Positions 9,872-18,228 of a DNA stretch of 64,000 bases are shown here, in pieces; within the stretch, counting starts at the first letter, position 1, and every line of letters begins with the position of its first letter. Position numbers and translations under genes: made by a program. The stretch comes from Roseateles sp. (lineage in GTDB: Bacteria; Pseudomonadota; Gammaproteobacteria; Burkholderiales; Burkholderiaceae): positions 9,289-73,288 of the forward strand of contig JAFAMW010000046.1 in assembly GCA_019232985.1 (NCBI GenBank), read 5' to 3'. Below the pieces are notes generated by a model. That model did not search any database. It was not told the DNA's origin and saw nothing but the letters and a program-made list of their open reading frames with translations.

Positions 9872-10798
9872 AAAGACCTGGACCCCGCCGGCCTCGACTG
9901 CCTCGCCGCGCTCGCCGACGAAGGCAGCTTCGAGCGCGCCGCGCAGCGCCTCACGATCACCCAGAGCGCGGTGTCGCAGCGCCTGCGCAGCCTCGAGGCG
10001 CAGGCCGGCCAGCTGCTCGTCGTGCGCTCGCGGCCGCTGCGCCTGACCGACGCGGGCAAGGTCCTGCTGCGCTTCGCGCGCCAGCTCCAGGCCCTGCACA
10101 CCGACCTCGCGCTCGAGCTCGGCCGCGGCCCGGCGCGCGCCGAGCGCATCGCGATCGCCGTCAACGCCGACAGCCTCGCGACCTGGGTGTTGCCTGCGCT
10201 CGACCCGCTGGTCCAGCGCGGCCTGGCCGAGGGCTTCGGGCTCGAGCTGATCGTCGACGACCAGGATTTCACGCACGACCGGCTGCGCCAGGGCGAGGTG
10301 CTCGGCTGCGTGTCGACGGTCAGCCGCGCGCTGCGCGGCTGCATGGTCCAGCCGCTCGGCGTGATGCGCTACGTGGCCGTCGCGAGCCCGGACTTCATGG
10401 CGCGGCACCGGCCCGAGGGGCTGAACGCCGCGAACTTCGCGACCACGCCCTTCCTGGTGTTCAACCGCAAGGACGACAACCAGGCGCTGTGGGTGGCCAA
10501 GGCCTTCGGGCTGCGCGCGCCGCGGCTGCGCGAGCGCTACGTGCCGTCGAGCGAGGCCTATGTACGCGCGGCCTGCGCGGGCTGGGGGGTCGGGGTCGCG
10601 CCGGCGCTGCAGGTCCAGCCGCTGATCGCGGCGGGCCAATTGGTCGCGCTGCGGCCCGAGGTCAGCGTCGAGGTCGCGCTGTACTGGCATCAATGGAAGC
10701 TCGCACCCGACGACGCGGGTGCCGCGCGCGGTGCGCTGCTGAGCCTGACGGGTCAGGCTTTGATCGACGGCGCGGCCCGGGCGCTCGCGAGCGCTTGA
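9869..10798 (+). CDS. argP: LysR-family regulator of the ArgP/IciA type
   Basis: A 309-residue transcription factor of the ArgP (IciA) branch, which in other bacteria senses lysine/arginine and controls an amino-acid exporter. Seen: the N-terminal winged helix with SFERAAQRLTITQSAVSQRLRSLEAQAG, then a C-terminal effector domain with AVNADSLATWVLPAL, VDDQDFTHDRLRQGEVLGCVST and the late SSEAYVRAACAGWGVGVAPALQVQP block, all characteristic of ArgP. The ATG at 9869 gives the usual N-terminus and lies in a palindromic site (9855-9871), so autorepression is plausible. The divergent partner here is dadA rather than an exporter, so the local target may be D-amino acid catabolism. Confidence 0.9.
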   Translation: MKDLDPAGLDCLAALADEGSFERAAQRLTITQSAVSQRLRSLEAQAGQLLVVRSRPLRLTDAGKVLLRFARQLQALHTDLALELGRGPARAERIAIAVNADSLATWVLPALDPLVQRGLAEGFGLELIVDDQDFTHDRLRQGEVLGCVSTVSRALRGCMVQPLGVMRYVAVASPDFMARHRPEGLNAANFATTPFLVFNRKDDNQALWVAKAFGLRAPRLRERYVPSSEAYVRAACAGWGVGVAPALQVQPLIAAGQLVALRPEVSVEVALYWHQWKLAPDDAGAARGALLSLTGQALIDGAARALASA

Positions 10799-10861
10799 CG
10801 CTCGGTCAAAGGACGCACAGCCCCCGGCTGACCGCCGGCTGGCAATGGCGTAAAGCCGACG

Positions 10862-11101
10862 TCAGTGGAGCTCTGCGCGGGCGTCGACCTGGGTCTCGGT
10901 GACCACATGGCTGACTTCGAGCAGCGCCGGCCGGGCCGTGGCCGCGCTGACATGGCGCTGGGCCACGAGCGTCGGAGCCTTGGCGTCAGCACGCGCCGAC
11001 AGCGTCGGCTGGAGCTGGACGGCCGAAGCCAGCCACAACGCGGAGCCGACGACAGCGGCGACCACGCTGTAAGAGCACAAGCGTATAAAAAGTTCGTTCA
11101 T
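10862..11101 (-). CDS. Small membrane-anchored protein of unknown function
   Basis: I do not recognise this 79-residue protein. It begins MNELFIRLCSYSVVAAVVGSAL, a short basic start and one hydrophobic segment of about 20 residues, followed by a polar Ala/Thr/Val-rich tail with no cysteine. That layout fits a single-pass inner-membrane anchor or an uncleaved signal, with the tail in the periplasm. The start at 11101 was chosen because it places the hydrophobic segment at the N-terminus; a short open extension upstream exists. The ribosome-binding site is weak (AGGG immediately before the ATG). It converges on argP. It could be spurious, though the membrane-anchor pattern argues for a real gene. 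Confidence 0.5.
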   Translation of the reverse strand: MNELFIRLCSYSVVAAVVGSALWLASAVQLQPTLSARADAKAPTLVAQRHVSAATARPALLEVSHVVTETQVDARAELH

Positions 11102-11352
11102 CCCTGATTCCGCAATGCAACATGCGCGGAGGCGCAGCATAACCACCCCTGGGGAAATCCTCTATCCCACCTTAGTGGCGTCAAGGGTCATTACCTAGAT
11201 TTGGTGAATTTGGCCGGCAGCTTACGTGGCATCCGGGGCACAAACCGTAACTATGTGCGTATTTCCCCCTAGGCTGGGGATTTGGGTCGCGGCTTTTGGG
11301 TCCACACTCGAACCAGCTCAAACGTCCGCCCCTTAACGCCGCGAGGTCCGCC

Positions 11353-11559
11353 ATGCGCATCGCCAACGCCCTGAGCTTCTTCCGTCGCCAGCCCGTTCGC
11401 GTCGAGCAGGATCCGGCCGATATGGGCACGGCCTTCGGCATGGAGGCGAGCCTCGAGAACGACGCCGCGCGGCCACCGGCCAAGGCCTACGAACTCGAGT
11501 CGGCTCAGGCCGCGGAAGGCGATTCGCCGCTGTCCTGGCTGTCGCGGCGGCACAACTGA
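11353..11559 (+). CDS. Small soluble protein of unknown function
   Basis: I do not recognise this 68-residue protein. It starts MRIANALSFFRRQP, a short amphipathic basic stretch, and continues acidic and polar (EQDPADMGTAFGMEAS), ending PLSWLSRRHN. No cysteine or membrane segment is present. GCGAGG sits 6 bases before the ATG as a plausible ribosome-binding site. The preceding 250 bases are a little richer in A+T than the surroundings and probably hold its promoter; I could not pick out convincing hexamers. It converges on the metallophosphoesterase gene with a 19-base gap. Confidence 0.5.
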   Translation: MRIANALSFFRRQPVRVEQDPADMGTAFGMEASLENDAARPPAKAYELESAQAAEGDSPLSWLSRRHN

Positions 11560-11578
11560 AGCCCGTCGGGCTTCGCCT

Positions 11579-12343
11579 TCAAACCTCGAGCAACAGGTCC
11601 GGGCGGAAGCGTTCGGCCTCGCCGCGGCGTTCGTGGCCGCGTGCGTTGCAGACCACGCGCGTCGTACCGACGCGGTAGTCGTGCTGGCAATGCAGATGGC
11701 CGTGCAGCCACAGGCGCGCGCCCGGCAGCAGCGCCTCGTCGTCGTTGCAAAAGCTTGCCGTTCCGGGTTGACGGCCATAGCGCGGGTCGGCGCTGCGGAT
11801 GCTGGGTGCAAAGTGAGTGATCACAACCGTCGTATCCCAATCGGCCCCTGACTCGCCCTTGGCGAGCTCGGCGGCAAGCCAGGCGCGGCATTCGAGCGCG
11901 AGCGTGCGCACGGCCGGCGCGTCGAAGGGCGCGCCGTGCCGGCGCGCGTTCATCACGCGCTGGAAATAGCCGCCCGCGCGCAGTGCGCGGTCGCGGCCGG
12001 CCGGGCCGAACAGGTCGAAGTCGCACCAGCGCGTACTGCCGACGAAGCGCACGCGGCGCCCGTCGGCGCACGTCACGACGCGCACCGCGTCGTCGAGCAG
12101 GCCGAGGCCCAGGCTCGCGCAATGGCCGGCGAGCGCGACGCGCGCGGCGTCGACGTCGCGACCGTCGTACTCGTGGTTGCCGGGCACGAAGAGCACCGGC
12201 ACCGGCCAGCCGGCGAAGCGCGCAAGGCCGGCCCAGCCCGCGTCGACGTCGCCCGCGAGCACGAGCAGCTCGGCGCCCGCCGCCGGGGTCGGCGCGAAGT
12301 CCTCGGTCTCGAGGTGCAGGTCCGACAGCAACTGCAGCTTCAC
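11579..12343 (-). CDS. Calcineurin-like metallophosphoesterase
   Basis: A 254-residue cytosolic phosphoesterase with the full dimetal motif set. Seen in order: SDLHLE at residues 7-12, LAGDVDAG, FVPGNHEYDG, a VITHFAPS block and the late WLHGHLH. These supply the Asp, His and Asn ligands for two metal ions. The protein is of the small single-domain type found in many proteobacteria; its substrate (nucleotide, phosphoprotein or RNA end) cannot be inferred. It lies 19 bases downstream of the UPF0149/SEC-C gene on the same strand, so the two are probably co-transcribed. Confidence 0.9.
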   Translation of the reverse strand: MKLQLLSDLHLETEDFAPTPAAGAELLVLAGDVDAGWAGLARFAGWPVPVLFVPGNHEYDGRDVDAARVALAGHCASLGLGLLDDAVRVVTCADGRRVRFVGSTRWCDFDLFGPAGRDRALRAGGYFQRVMNARRHGAPFDAPAVRTLALECRAWLAAELAKGESGADWDTTVVITHFAPSIRSADPRYGRQPGTASFCNDDEALLPGARLWLHGHLHCQHDYRVGTTRVVCNARGHERRGEAERFRPDLLLEV

Positions 12344-12362
12344 GGGCGCAGCGTCGTCGCGA

Positions 12363-13127
12363 TCACTGGGCGCCGTGGCAATGCTTGTACTTGCGGCCCG
12401 AGCCGCAGTGGCAGGGGTCGTTGCGGCCTAGTTTGGGTGCGTCGCGGCGCACCTGGTCGACCTTGTAGCGCAGCTCCTCGGTCAGGTCGCAGAGGTCGGC
12501 GACCGTGACGACGAGCTCCTCGATCGCCGCGTCGACGTCCTTGAGCGGGTGCTCGCGGTCGAGCGTCGCGACGACTTCCTTCTCCTCGGCGGTCTCGGCC
12601 GGCAGGTGGCGGTACAGGCGCGCGAGCGCCGCGTGGACCGCGTCGTCGCCCATCTCGGACAGCTCGGGGAAGCACAGGCAGGCGTGCTGGAAGCCGGCGA
12701 CCCAGGGCATCAGAATGCGCGAGGCCGGCGTCAGCGCCTCGTAGGCAAGGCGCGAGGCCGCGTCCTCGGCCGATTCGCCGGCCGGCGCCGGGGCCGGCGC
12801 GAGCGCCTCCTCGTCGAGGTCGAGCACGACCGGGTCGAACCAGCCGTCCTCGACGAGGCAGCGGTTCAGCGCGGCGTGGTGGCGTTCGACCATCGCGCGG
12901 ACCTTGCCGAGCCAGCCGGCGTCGACGCCGTCGGGCAGCGCGCCGCCGTCGTAGTCGAAGATCGGCGGCAGCCATTCCTCGACCGGGATCAGGCGCGGCT
13001 GGACCAGCACGCCGCACAGATAGCCGTCGAGCATCGAGGCGTCGAGCGGGTTCAGCGGATCGGGCGTGGCGGCGAGGAGTTCGTCGAGTTCGGCGAACTC
13101 GGCGTCGGTCAGGTCTTGGGTGCTCAT
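12363..13127 (-). CDS. UPF0149 (YecA) family protein with C-terminal SEC-C zinc motif
   Basis: A 254-residue UPF0149 protein with a SEC-C tail. Seen: [51 protein letters not shown] and [17 protein letters not shown], closely matching the protein at 6424-7125. It ends [20 protein letters not shown], the zinc-binding CxCGSGxKxKxCHG motif also found at the end of SecA, where it contacts ribosome and SecB. Family role is uncertain; a link to nascent-chain or ribosome binding is inference from the motif. The metallophosphoesterase follows after 19 bases. Confidence 0.9.
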   Translation of the reverse strand: MSTQDLTDAEFAELDELLAATPDPLNPLDASMLDGYLCGVLVQPRLIPVEEWLPPIFDYDGGALPDGVDAGWLGKVRAMVERHHAALNRCLVEDGWFDPVVLDLDEEALAPAPAPAGESAEDAASRLAYEALTPASRILMPWVAGFQHACLCFPELSEMGDDAVHAALARLYRHLPAETAEEKEVVATLDREHPLKDVDAAIEELVVTVADLCDLTEELRYKVDQVRRDAPKLGRNDPCHCGSGRKYKHCHGAQ

Positions 13128-13169
13128 GGCGCGATTGTCGCCGTTCGCCAGGCCGACGGGCGGGCCGGC

Positions 13170-14117
13170 TCAGGCCGCGCGCGGTTCGCCCTTGCGCCGC
13201 GCCGCCTCGACGAGGCGCTCGCGCAGCCACGCGTCCGGCGCGCGGCCCTCGGCGCGCAGGTGCCACAGCATGTCCACGTGGACCCTGGACAGCGACAGCG
13301 GCAGCGGCCGCTCGACGAGCTCGTTCTTGAAGCCGGTCGCCTCGACGAAGGCCGCGGGCAGCACGGTCAGCAGGTCCGAGTGCCGCGCGACGCGGCCGGC
13401 CGTCGAGAACTGGTTGACCGTCAGCATGATGCGGCGGCTGCGCTGCAGCGCGCCCAGCGCCTCGTCGACGAAGCCCTGCGGCCGCCCCGAGAAGCTCACG
13501 AGCATGTGCTCGGCCGCGCAAAAGGCGTCGAGCGTCAGCGCCTGCTCGGCGAGCGGATGGCCGCGCCGCATCACGCACACGTACTCGGTGTCGTAGAGGC
13601 GCTGCCAGCGGATGGCCGCCTGGCTGCCCTGGGTCTTGATCGCCGCGAGCGCGCTCGGGAAATAGCCGATCGCGAGGTCGACCTCGCCCTGCTCGAGCAA
13701 GGCCCGCGGGTCGCGCGTCGTCAGCGGCAGGACCTGGACGTTGGCGAGCGCGCGCAGCTGCTCGAACTGCGCGACGAGGCCCGGCATCAGCAGCGAGGCC
13801 GTCGAGTCGGCCATCGCGATGCGGAACACCGCCGCGTCGGCGTCGGGCCGGTACGCCGCCGGCAGCAGCAGCTGCTGGAGCCGCGCGAGCCCTTCGCGGA
13901 CCTCGGGCCACAGCGCTTCGGCGCGCGCGGTCGGGCGCATGCCAAAGGCCTGGCGCACGAACAGCTCGTCGCCCAGCGCCTCGCGCAGCCGGCGCAGCGC
14001 GTGGCTCACGGCCGGCTGGGTCATCGCGAGCCGGTCGGCCGCGCGCGTGAGGTTGCGCTCGGCCATCACGGCGTCGAAGACCTTGAGCAGGTTCAGGTCG
14101 AGCTGGCGGAAGTTCAT
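13170..14117 (-). CDS. LysR-family transcriptional regulator
   Basis: A 315-residue LysR regulator. Seen: FRQLDLNLLKVFDAVMAERNLTRAADRLAMTQPAVSHALRRLREALGDELFVR as the N-terminal winged-helix region, then a substrate-binding-like effector domain with FRIAMADSTASLLMPGL, LPLTTRDPRALLEQGEVDLAIGYFP and HSDLLTVLPAAF. The LDLNLLKVFDAV start and the MRPTARAEAL segment place it near the NodD/LinR/PcpR-type LysR group. I chose the ATG at 14117; an upstream in-frame ATG lies inside the control region. It is divergent from the small gene at 14247, across 129 A+T-rich bases that stand out from the rest of the window. That small gene is its nearest candidate target. Confidence 0.88.
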   Translation of the reverse strand: MNFRQLDLNLLKVFDAVMAERNLTRAADRLAMTQPAVSHALRRLREALGDELFVRQAFGMRPTARAEALWPEVREGLARLQQLLLPAAYRPDADAAVFRIAMADSTASLLMPGLVAQFEQLRALANVQVLPLTTRDPRALLEQGEVDLAIGYFPSALAAIKTQGSQAAIRWQRLYDTEYVCVMRRGHPLAEQALTLDAFCAAEHMLVSFSGRPQGFVDEALGALQRSRRIMLTVNQFSTAGRVARHSDLLTVLPAAFVEATGFKNELVERPLPLSLSRVHVDMLWHLRAEGRAPDAWLRERLVEAARRKGEPRAA

Positions 14118-14161
14118 CGTGTGGGCAGCACCCAAGACATGCACATTGTTTATATATTAAA

Positions 14162-14189
14162 TTCAATCAATTCATTTCGCACATATAAG
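14162..14189 (+). promoter_or_regulatory. Candidate promoter for the small gene at 14247
   Basis: TATAAG at 14184-14189 is a strong -10 match, and TTCAAT at 14162-14167 is a weak -35 with a 16-base spacer. The surrounding 14150-14190 stretch is the most A+T-rich in the window. Transcription would start near 14196, giving a leader of about 50 bases. It would also serve as the control region of the divergent LysR gene. Confidence 0.4.
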
Positions 14190-14246
14190 GGAAATCCCTA
14201 GACTCTCGGCATTGGCTCAATCGAGAGCCATCCCAAGGAGTCATTC

Positions 14247-14477
14247 ATGAGCGTCGCCACCCAAACCTTCGGCCTGCCGGTTCGCATCCAGCACGGCGGT
14301 TCGTATGCGGCGATCGGCCTGCGCGTCTACAAGCGCCTGATCGCCAGGATCCAGGAGCGCCTCGAGGCGCGCCGCCAGCAGGAAGCCGAGCACGCGCTGT
14401 TCGCGCTCGCCGCCCAGTACGAGAGCTCGATGCCCTCGTTCGCGGCCGAGTTGCGCGCCGCCGCCGCGCGCCGCTGA
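14247..14477 (+). CDS. Small helical protein of unknown function
   Basis: I do not recognise this 76-residue protein. AAGGAG lies 7 bases before the ATG, a strong ribosome-binding site that supports it being real and well expressed. The N-terminal third is neutral (SVATQTFGLPVRIQHGG). The rest looks like one long amphipathic helix rich in Arg, Glu and Ala (YKRLIARIQERLEARRQQEAEHAL ... FAAELRAAAARR), possibly coiled-coil or nucleic-acid binding. It has its own A+T-rich upstream region shared with a divergent LysR gene, and a hairpin terminator 33 bases after the stop. The arrangement resembles a single-gene unit under LysR control. Confidence 0.7.
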   Translation: MSVATQTFGLPVRIQHGGSYAAIGLRVYKRLIARIQERLEARRQQEAEHALFALAAQYESSMPSFAAELRAAAARR

Positions 14478-14509
14478 GCTCTCGCGCGCTTTGGCGCCCG
14501 ATCAAAGCA

Positions 14510-14534
14510 AAAGCCCGCTCGATGAGCGGGCTTT
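14510..14534. terminator. Bidirectional hairpin terminator
   Basis: AAAGCCCGCTC-GAT-GAGCGGGCTTT is a perfect 11-base stem with a 3-base loop, placed between the stops of the small gene (14477) and the convergent pckG (14565). The A-tract on one side and T-tract on the other let it work in both directions, though both tracts are short. Confidence 0.8.
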
Positions 14535-14564
14535 GTCGTTTCAAGGCGCCGTTCGGCGCCCGGC

Positions 14565-16439
14565 TCAGAGCGTCGCGAGGCGCGCCTCGATGCGCGCCTT
14601 GGTCGCCGGCAGCTCCGGCGGCAGGTGGTGGGCGAGCTGGGCGAACAGCTCGGCGTGGAGTTCGAGCTCGGTCGTCCACGCGGCCTTGTCGATGCGCGTG
14701 ACCTCGTCGTACTGCGCGGGCGTGAAGCCCAGGCCGTCCCAGTTCAGGTCGCCGTAGCCCGGCGTCACGCCGAACACGTTCTCGGCGCCGCTGCCGCCGC
14801 CCTCGATGCGGTCGAGCATCCACTTGAGCACGCGCATGTTCTCGCCGTAGCCAGGCCAGACGAACTTGCCGTCGGCCCCCTTGCGGAACCAGTTCACGCA
14901 GAAGATCCGCGGCAGCTTCGCGCCGGCGGCCTGCAGGCGCGCGCCGAGCTGCAGCCAATGGCCGAAGTAGTCGGCCATGTTGTAGCCCATGAACGGCAGC
15001 ATCGCGAACGGGTCGCGGCGCACGACGCCCTGCTGGCCGGCCGCCGCGGCGGTGGTCTCGGAGCCCATCGTCGCGGCCATGTAGACGCCCTCGACCCAGT
15101 CGCGCGCTTCGGTCACGAGCGGCACCGTCGTCGAGCGGCGGCCGCCGAAGATGAACGCGTCGATCGCGACGCCGGCCGGGTCGTCCCAGGCCGGGTCGAG
15201 CGCCGGGTTGTTGGTCGCGGCGACCGTGAAGCGCGCGTTCGGGTGCGCGGCCTTCGCGCCGGTCGCCTTCGCGATCTCGGGCGTCCAGTCATTGCCCTGC
15301 CAGTCGACCAGGTGATCCGGCGGCGTGGCGCTCATGCCTTCCCACCAGACGTCGCCGTCGTCGGTCAGCGCGACGTTCGTGAAGATCACGTCGCGCTCGA
15401 GGCTGGCCATGCAGTTCGGGTTCGTCAGCGTATTGGTGCCCGGCGCGACGCCGAAATAGCCGGCCTCGGGGTTGATCGCGTAGAGGCGGCCGTCGGCGCC
15501 CGGCTTGATCCAGGCGATGTCGTCGCCGATCGTCGTGATCTTCCAGCCCTTGAAGGCCTCGGGCGCGATCAGCATCGCGAAATTGGTCTTGCCGCAGGCG
15601 CTCGGGAAGGCCGCCGCGACATGGTGCTTGCGGCCCTCGGGGCTTTCGACGCCGAGCACGAGCATGTGCTCGGCGAGCCAGCCCTGGTCGCGGCCCATCG
15701 TCGAGGCGATGCGCAGCGCGAAGCATTTCTTGCCGAGCAGCGCGTTGCCGCCGTAGCCCGAGCCGTAGGACCAGATCTCGCGCGTCTCGGGGTAATGGAC
15801 GATGTACTTGGTCTTGTTGCACGGCCACTTGACGTCGGCCTGGCCGGCCTCGAGCGGCGCGCCGACCGTGTGCACGCAGGGCACGAACTCGCCGTCGGTG
15901 CCGAGCACGTCGAGCACGCCGCGGCCCATGCGCGTCATGATGCGCATGTTCACGGCCACGTAGGGGCTATCGGACAGCTCGACGCCGATATGCGCGATCG
16001 GCGAGCCGAGCGGGCCCATGCTGAACGGCACGACGTAGAGCGTGCGGCCGCGCATCGCGCCGCGGAACAGCGCATTCGGGCCGGTCTGCAGCAGCGCGCG
16101 CATCTCGGCCGGGTCGGTCCAGTTGTTGGTCGGGCCCGCGTCTTCCTTCCTGGCGCTGCAGATGAAGGTGCGGTCCTCCACGCGCGCGACGTCGCTCGGG
16201 TCCGAGCACGCGAGGTAGCTGTTCGGGCGCAGCGCCGGGTTGAGTTTCTTGAAGGTACCGGCGGCGACGAGCTGGGCGCACAGGCGCTCGTACTCGGCCT
16301 GGCTGCCGTCGCACCAGTAGACGTCGCGCGCTTCGGTCAGGGCGGCCACCTCGGCCACCCAGGCGATCAGCCGGGCGTGTTTCACATAGGCGGGCGTGTT
16401 CAAACGCAGCCCTTCCATCGCGGGTCGGTTCATGGTCAA
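14565..16439 (-). CDS. pckG: Phosphoenolpyruvate carboxykinase (GTP)
   Basis: PckG converts oxaloacetate and GTP to phosphoenolpyruvate, the entry step of gluconeogenesis. Seen in 624 residues: [55 protein letters not shown], the kinase P-loop [14 protein letters not shown] with the reactive Cys of the GTP-type enzyme, [10 protein letters not shown] with metal-binding Asp, [14 protein letters not shown] and [12 protein letters not shown]. The nucleotide pocket block FCVNWFRKG is near the C-terminus. Length and motifs match the GTP family, not the ATP family. Two starts (16439 and 16433) are equally possible. A promoter with tandem direct repeats lies about 70-115 bases upstream. Confidence 0.97.
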   Translation of the reverse strand: MTMNRPAMEGLRLNTPAYVKHARLIAWVAEVAALTEARDVYWCDGSQAEYERLCAQLVAAGTFKKLNPALRPNSYLACSDPSDVARVEDRTFICSARKEDAGPTNNWTDPAEMRALLQTGPNALFRGAMRGRTLYVVPFSMGPLGSPIAHIGVELSDSPYVAVNMRIMTRMGRGVLDVLGTDGEFVPCVHTVGAPLEAGQADVKWPCNKTKYIVHYPETREIWSYGSGYGGNALLGKKCFALRIASTMGRDQGWLAEHMLVLGVESPEGRKHHVAAAFPSACGKTNFAMLIAPEAFKGWKITTIGDDIAWIKPGADGRLYAINPEAGYFGVAPGTNTLTNPNCMASLERDVIFTNVALTDDGDVWWEGMSATPPDHLVDWQGNDWTPEIAKATGAKAAHPNARFTVAATNNPALDPAWDDPAGVAIDAFIFGGRRSTTVPLVTEARDWVEGVYMAATMGSETTAAAAGQQGVVRRDPFAMLPFMGYNMADYFGHWLQLGARLQAAGAKLPRIFCVNWFRKGADGKFVWPGYGENMRVLKWMLDRIEGGGSGAENVFGVTPGYGDLNWDGLGFTPAQYDEVTRIDKAAWTTELELHAELFAQLAHHLPPELPATKARIEARLATL

Positions 16440-16507
16440 GGTCCCAAAGCAATAAAACTGGATTGGGTCAACCTCGACGGGCGCTCCAAGGGGCGCGGGG
16501 CTGAGCC

Positions 16508-16554
16508 AATACAGCTCCAGGACATTGTCGGATCAATGTAACCTTGCTGTAACC
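16508..16554 (-). promoter_or_regulatory. Predicted pckG promoter with tandem 11-base activator-type repeats
   Basis: On the reverse strand TTGATC (16536-16531) and TGTATT (16513-16508) form a -35/-10 pair with a 17-base spacer. Directly upstream of the -35 are two GGTTACA copies (16554-16548 and 16543-16537) spaced 11 bases apart, one helical turn. This is the position where an activator contacts RNA polymerase. Transcription would start near 16501, leaving a leader of about 60 bases. The regulator is not known. Confidence 0.5.
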
Positions 16555-16619
16555 GCCGGAATCGGTGGCCCGATGCAAAACAGTAATAACCTGATGCGCA
16601 GGGATCGGCGGCGCCAGCA

Positions 16620-16654
16620 TGACAGCTGTCACGCCGGGCCGATGACAGCCGTGA
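16620..16654. promoter_or_regulatory. Pair of TGACAG-type palindromic operators
   Basis: TGACAGCTGTCA at 16620-16631 is a perfect 12-base palindrome, and TGACAGCCGTGA at 16643-16654 is a near copy, with 23 bases from start to start. They lie 56-90 bases before the membrane-protein gene at 16710 and about 65-100 bases upstream of the pckG promoter. They look like two half-turn-related binding sites of one dimeric regulator. Confidence 0.45.
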
Positions 16655-16709
16655 CTGGGCGGGTGGCCGGGCGATTCGCAGAATCCGGCCCATCCACCAG
16701 GAGCCCGCC

Positions 16710-17324
16710 ATGAATCTGCCCAGCCTCGCCGCGACCGCCCTCGCCCCCAGCGCCGCCGAGCGACCCGCGCCAGCCGACCGCCAGGCCGCCGTGCGCCGCG
16801 GGCGCGCGATCGGCGCGACCTTCCTGTCCGGCTTCGGCACGCTGTGGGTCGCGATGGGCAGCCTCGCGGCCGACGCCCGGCCGGCGCTGGTCGCCGCGAT
16901 CGTCGCCTGCGGCGCGGCGCTGTTCTTCGTGGCCGGCTGGCGCGTGCGCCGCCTTGGCGACGCCGCGGATTCGGCCGAACTCGCCGGCTGGCAGGCGCAG
17001 CGCAGCCGCGTCTTCAAGCGCGTGAACCAGGCCCAGTACCTCGCGATCGCGGCGGTCGTGGTCGGCTGCAACCTCGCCCAGCGCCCCGCGTGGATCTGCA
17101 ACGGCATCCTGCTCGTCGTCGGCCTGCACTTCTTCCCGCTCGCGCGGCTGTACGCGTCGCGCGCCCATGCGGTGATCGGCGCAGCCCTGTGCCTTGCCGC
17201 CGCCTACGGCGCGCTGTTCCAGGGCGGCGAGCCGAACAACACGCTCGCGCCGATCGCCGCAGGACTGGTGCTGTGGGCGGGTGCCGGCTACGGGCTGTGG
17301 CGCAGCCTTGCCGGAGGGGACTGA
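16710..17324 (+). CDS. Multi-pass inner-membrane protein of unknown function
   Basis: I do not recognise a named family in this 204-residue protein. After about 30 polar residues there are roughly six hydrophobic segments: around residues 34-54, 58-77, 108-124, 132-148, 152-168 and 178-196. The loops are short, and the basic loop RVFKRVNQAQ after segment 2 suggests a cytosolic side. The ribosome-binding site CAGGAGC sits 6 bases before the ATG. The pair of TGACAG palindromes upstream suggests specific regulation. Its stop is only 3 bases from the end of the convergent epimerase remnant. Confidence 0.7.
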   Translation: MNLPSLAATALAPSAAERPAPADRQAAVRRGRAIGATFLSGFGTLWVAMGSLAADARPALVAAIVACGAALFFVAGWRVRRLGDAADSAELAGWQAQRSRVFKRVNQAQYLAIAAVVVGCNLAQRPAWICNGILLVVGLHFFPLARLYASRAHAVIGAALCLAAAYGALFQGGEPNNTLAPIAAGLVLWAGAGYGLWRSLAGGD

Positions 17325-17327
17325 GCT

Positions 17328-17647
17328 TCAGCGCCCGATCTCGCCGGGCCGCGGCCGGCCGAGGATCGCGAACGCATCGTCGACCGGCGCGTAGCCGACG
17401 ATCTCCCGGGTCTGCGCGATGGCTTGAAGCAGGCGCAATGGGCGATCCGCACGACGATGCACGACAGGCCCTCGGCGTCGCTGAAGCAGGCGGCCAGGGC
17501 TTCGCCAAAGCATTTCGACACACCGTAGAGATTGCGCGGCCGGAGCGGGTCGCGCTCTTGGACCTGGTAGTCGAGCGGATAGCCCTCGACCGTCTGGGCG
17601 CTGCTCGCGAAGACCACGCGCCGCGCCGCTTGACGAGGCGCAGCCAT
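17328..17647 (-). pseudogene. Remnant of an NAD-dependent epimerase/dehydratase
   Basis: The reverse strand carries a recognisable middle portion of an extended short-chain dehydrogenase: RVVFASSAQTVEGYPLDYQ followed by RDPLRPRNLYGVSKCFGEALA with the YxxxK catalytic pair, then GLSCIVVRIA. After that the frame breaks, and the C-terminal end REIVGYAPVDDAFAILGRP appears in another frame before the stop at 17328. The N-terminal Rossmann half is missing and about 60 residues between the two pieces are deleted. It is a broken gene lying between two intact ones. Confidence 0.8.
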
Positions 17648-17709
17648 GCGCGGATTGGCACGCGCGGACTTGGTATACCGTCGCGTGATCCTGATCCGCC
17701 CCCCCTGCC

Positions 17710-18228
17710 ATGCAAGCCTCCCGCCTCCTGACCCTCGCCCTGCTGACCGCCGCCCTGACGGGTTGCGCACTCGGCCCCCGCCCCGCGGCCCGCAGCGAAA
17801 CGACCCTGCCCCTGAACCGCGCCTGGTACGACGGCCAAGAGGTCGAGTACGTGACGACCGACATCTCGAACCGCGCGATGGCCGAGACGCTCGGCGTGAA
17901 CTACGCGCCGCGGCTCGCCGACGCGCTGCCCGGCCCCGGCCATGTCTCGATCGTCGAGCGCGTCTATAAATTCCCGGGTGGGGAACAGCGCAGCGTGTTC
18001 CAGTCGGCGCCGGTGCCCGGCGGCGCGGCCAACCGCGACGACTCGTACAGCCCGCTGTGGCGGCTCGTGCTGGTGCGCTGGACCCAGGCACCGCACGAGC
18101 TGCGCGACGAGGAGGCGATCCTCGCGGCGGCCGAGCGCGGCGAGCTGAGGCTCGAGATCACCGACATCGTCGTCAACTGCCCGGTCACGCGCTCGCCCGA
18201 CGGCGCCTTTCTGAAGGGCGTGCGATGA
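17710..18228 (+). CDS. Lipoprotein of unknown function (resembles DUF7482)
   Basis: A 172-residue predicted lipoprotein. Seen: signal peptide MQASRLLTLALLTAALTGC with lipidated Cys19, then a soluble domain containing YVTTDISNRAMAETLGVNYAPRL, FPGGEQRSVFQSAP, SYSPLWRLVLVRW and a C-terminal ITDIVVNCPVTRSP. The YSPLWRLV and IVVNCPV blocks resemble a small family of secreted domains (DUF7482 as I recall it), whose function is unknown to me. It overlaps the next gene, a MOSC protein, by 4 bases (ATGA), so the two are translationally coupled. Location would be the outer or inner membrane, periplasmic face. Confidence 0.78.
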   Translation: MQASRLLTLALLTAALTGCALGPRPAARSETTLPLNRAWYDGQEVEYVTTDISNRAMAETLGVNYAPRLADALPGPGHVSIVERVYKFPGGEQRSVFQSAPVPGGAANRDDSYSPLWRLVLVRWTQAPHELRDEEAILAAAERGELRLEITDIVVNCPVTRSPDGAFLKGVR

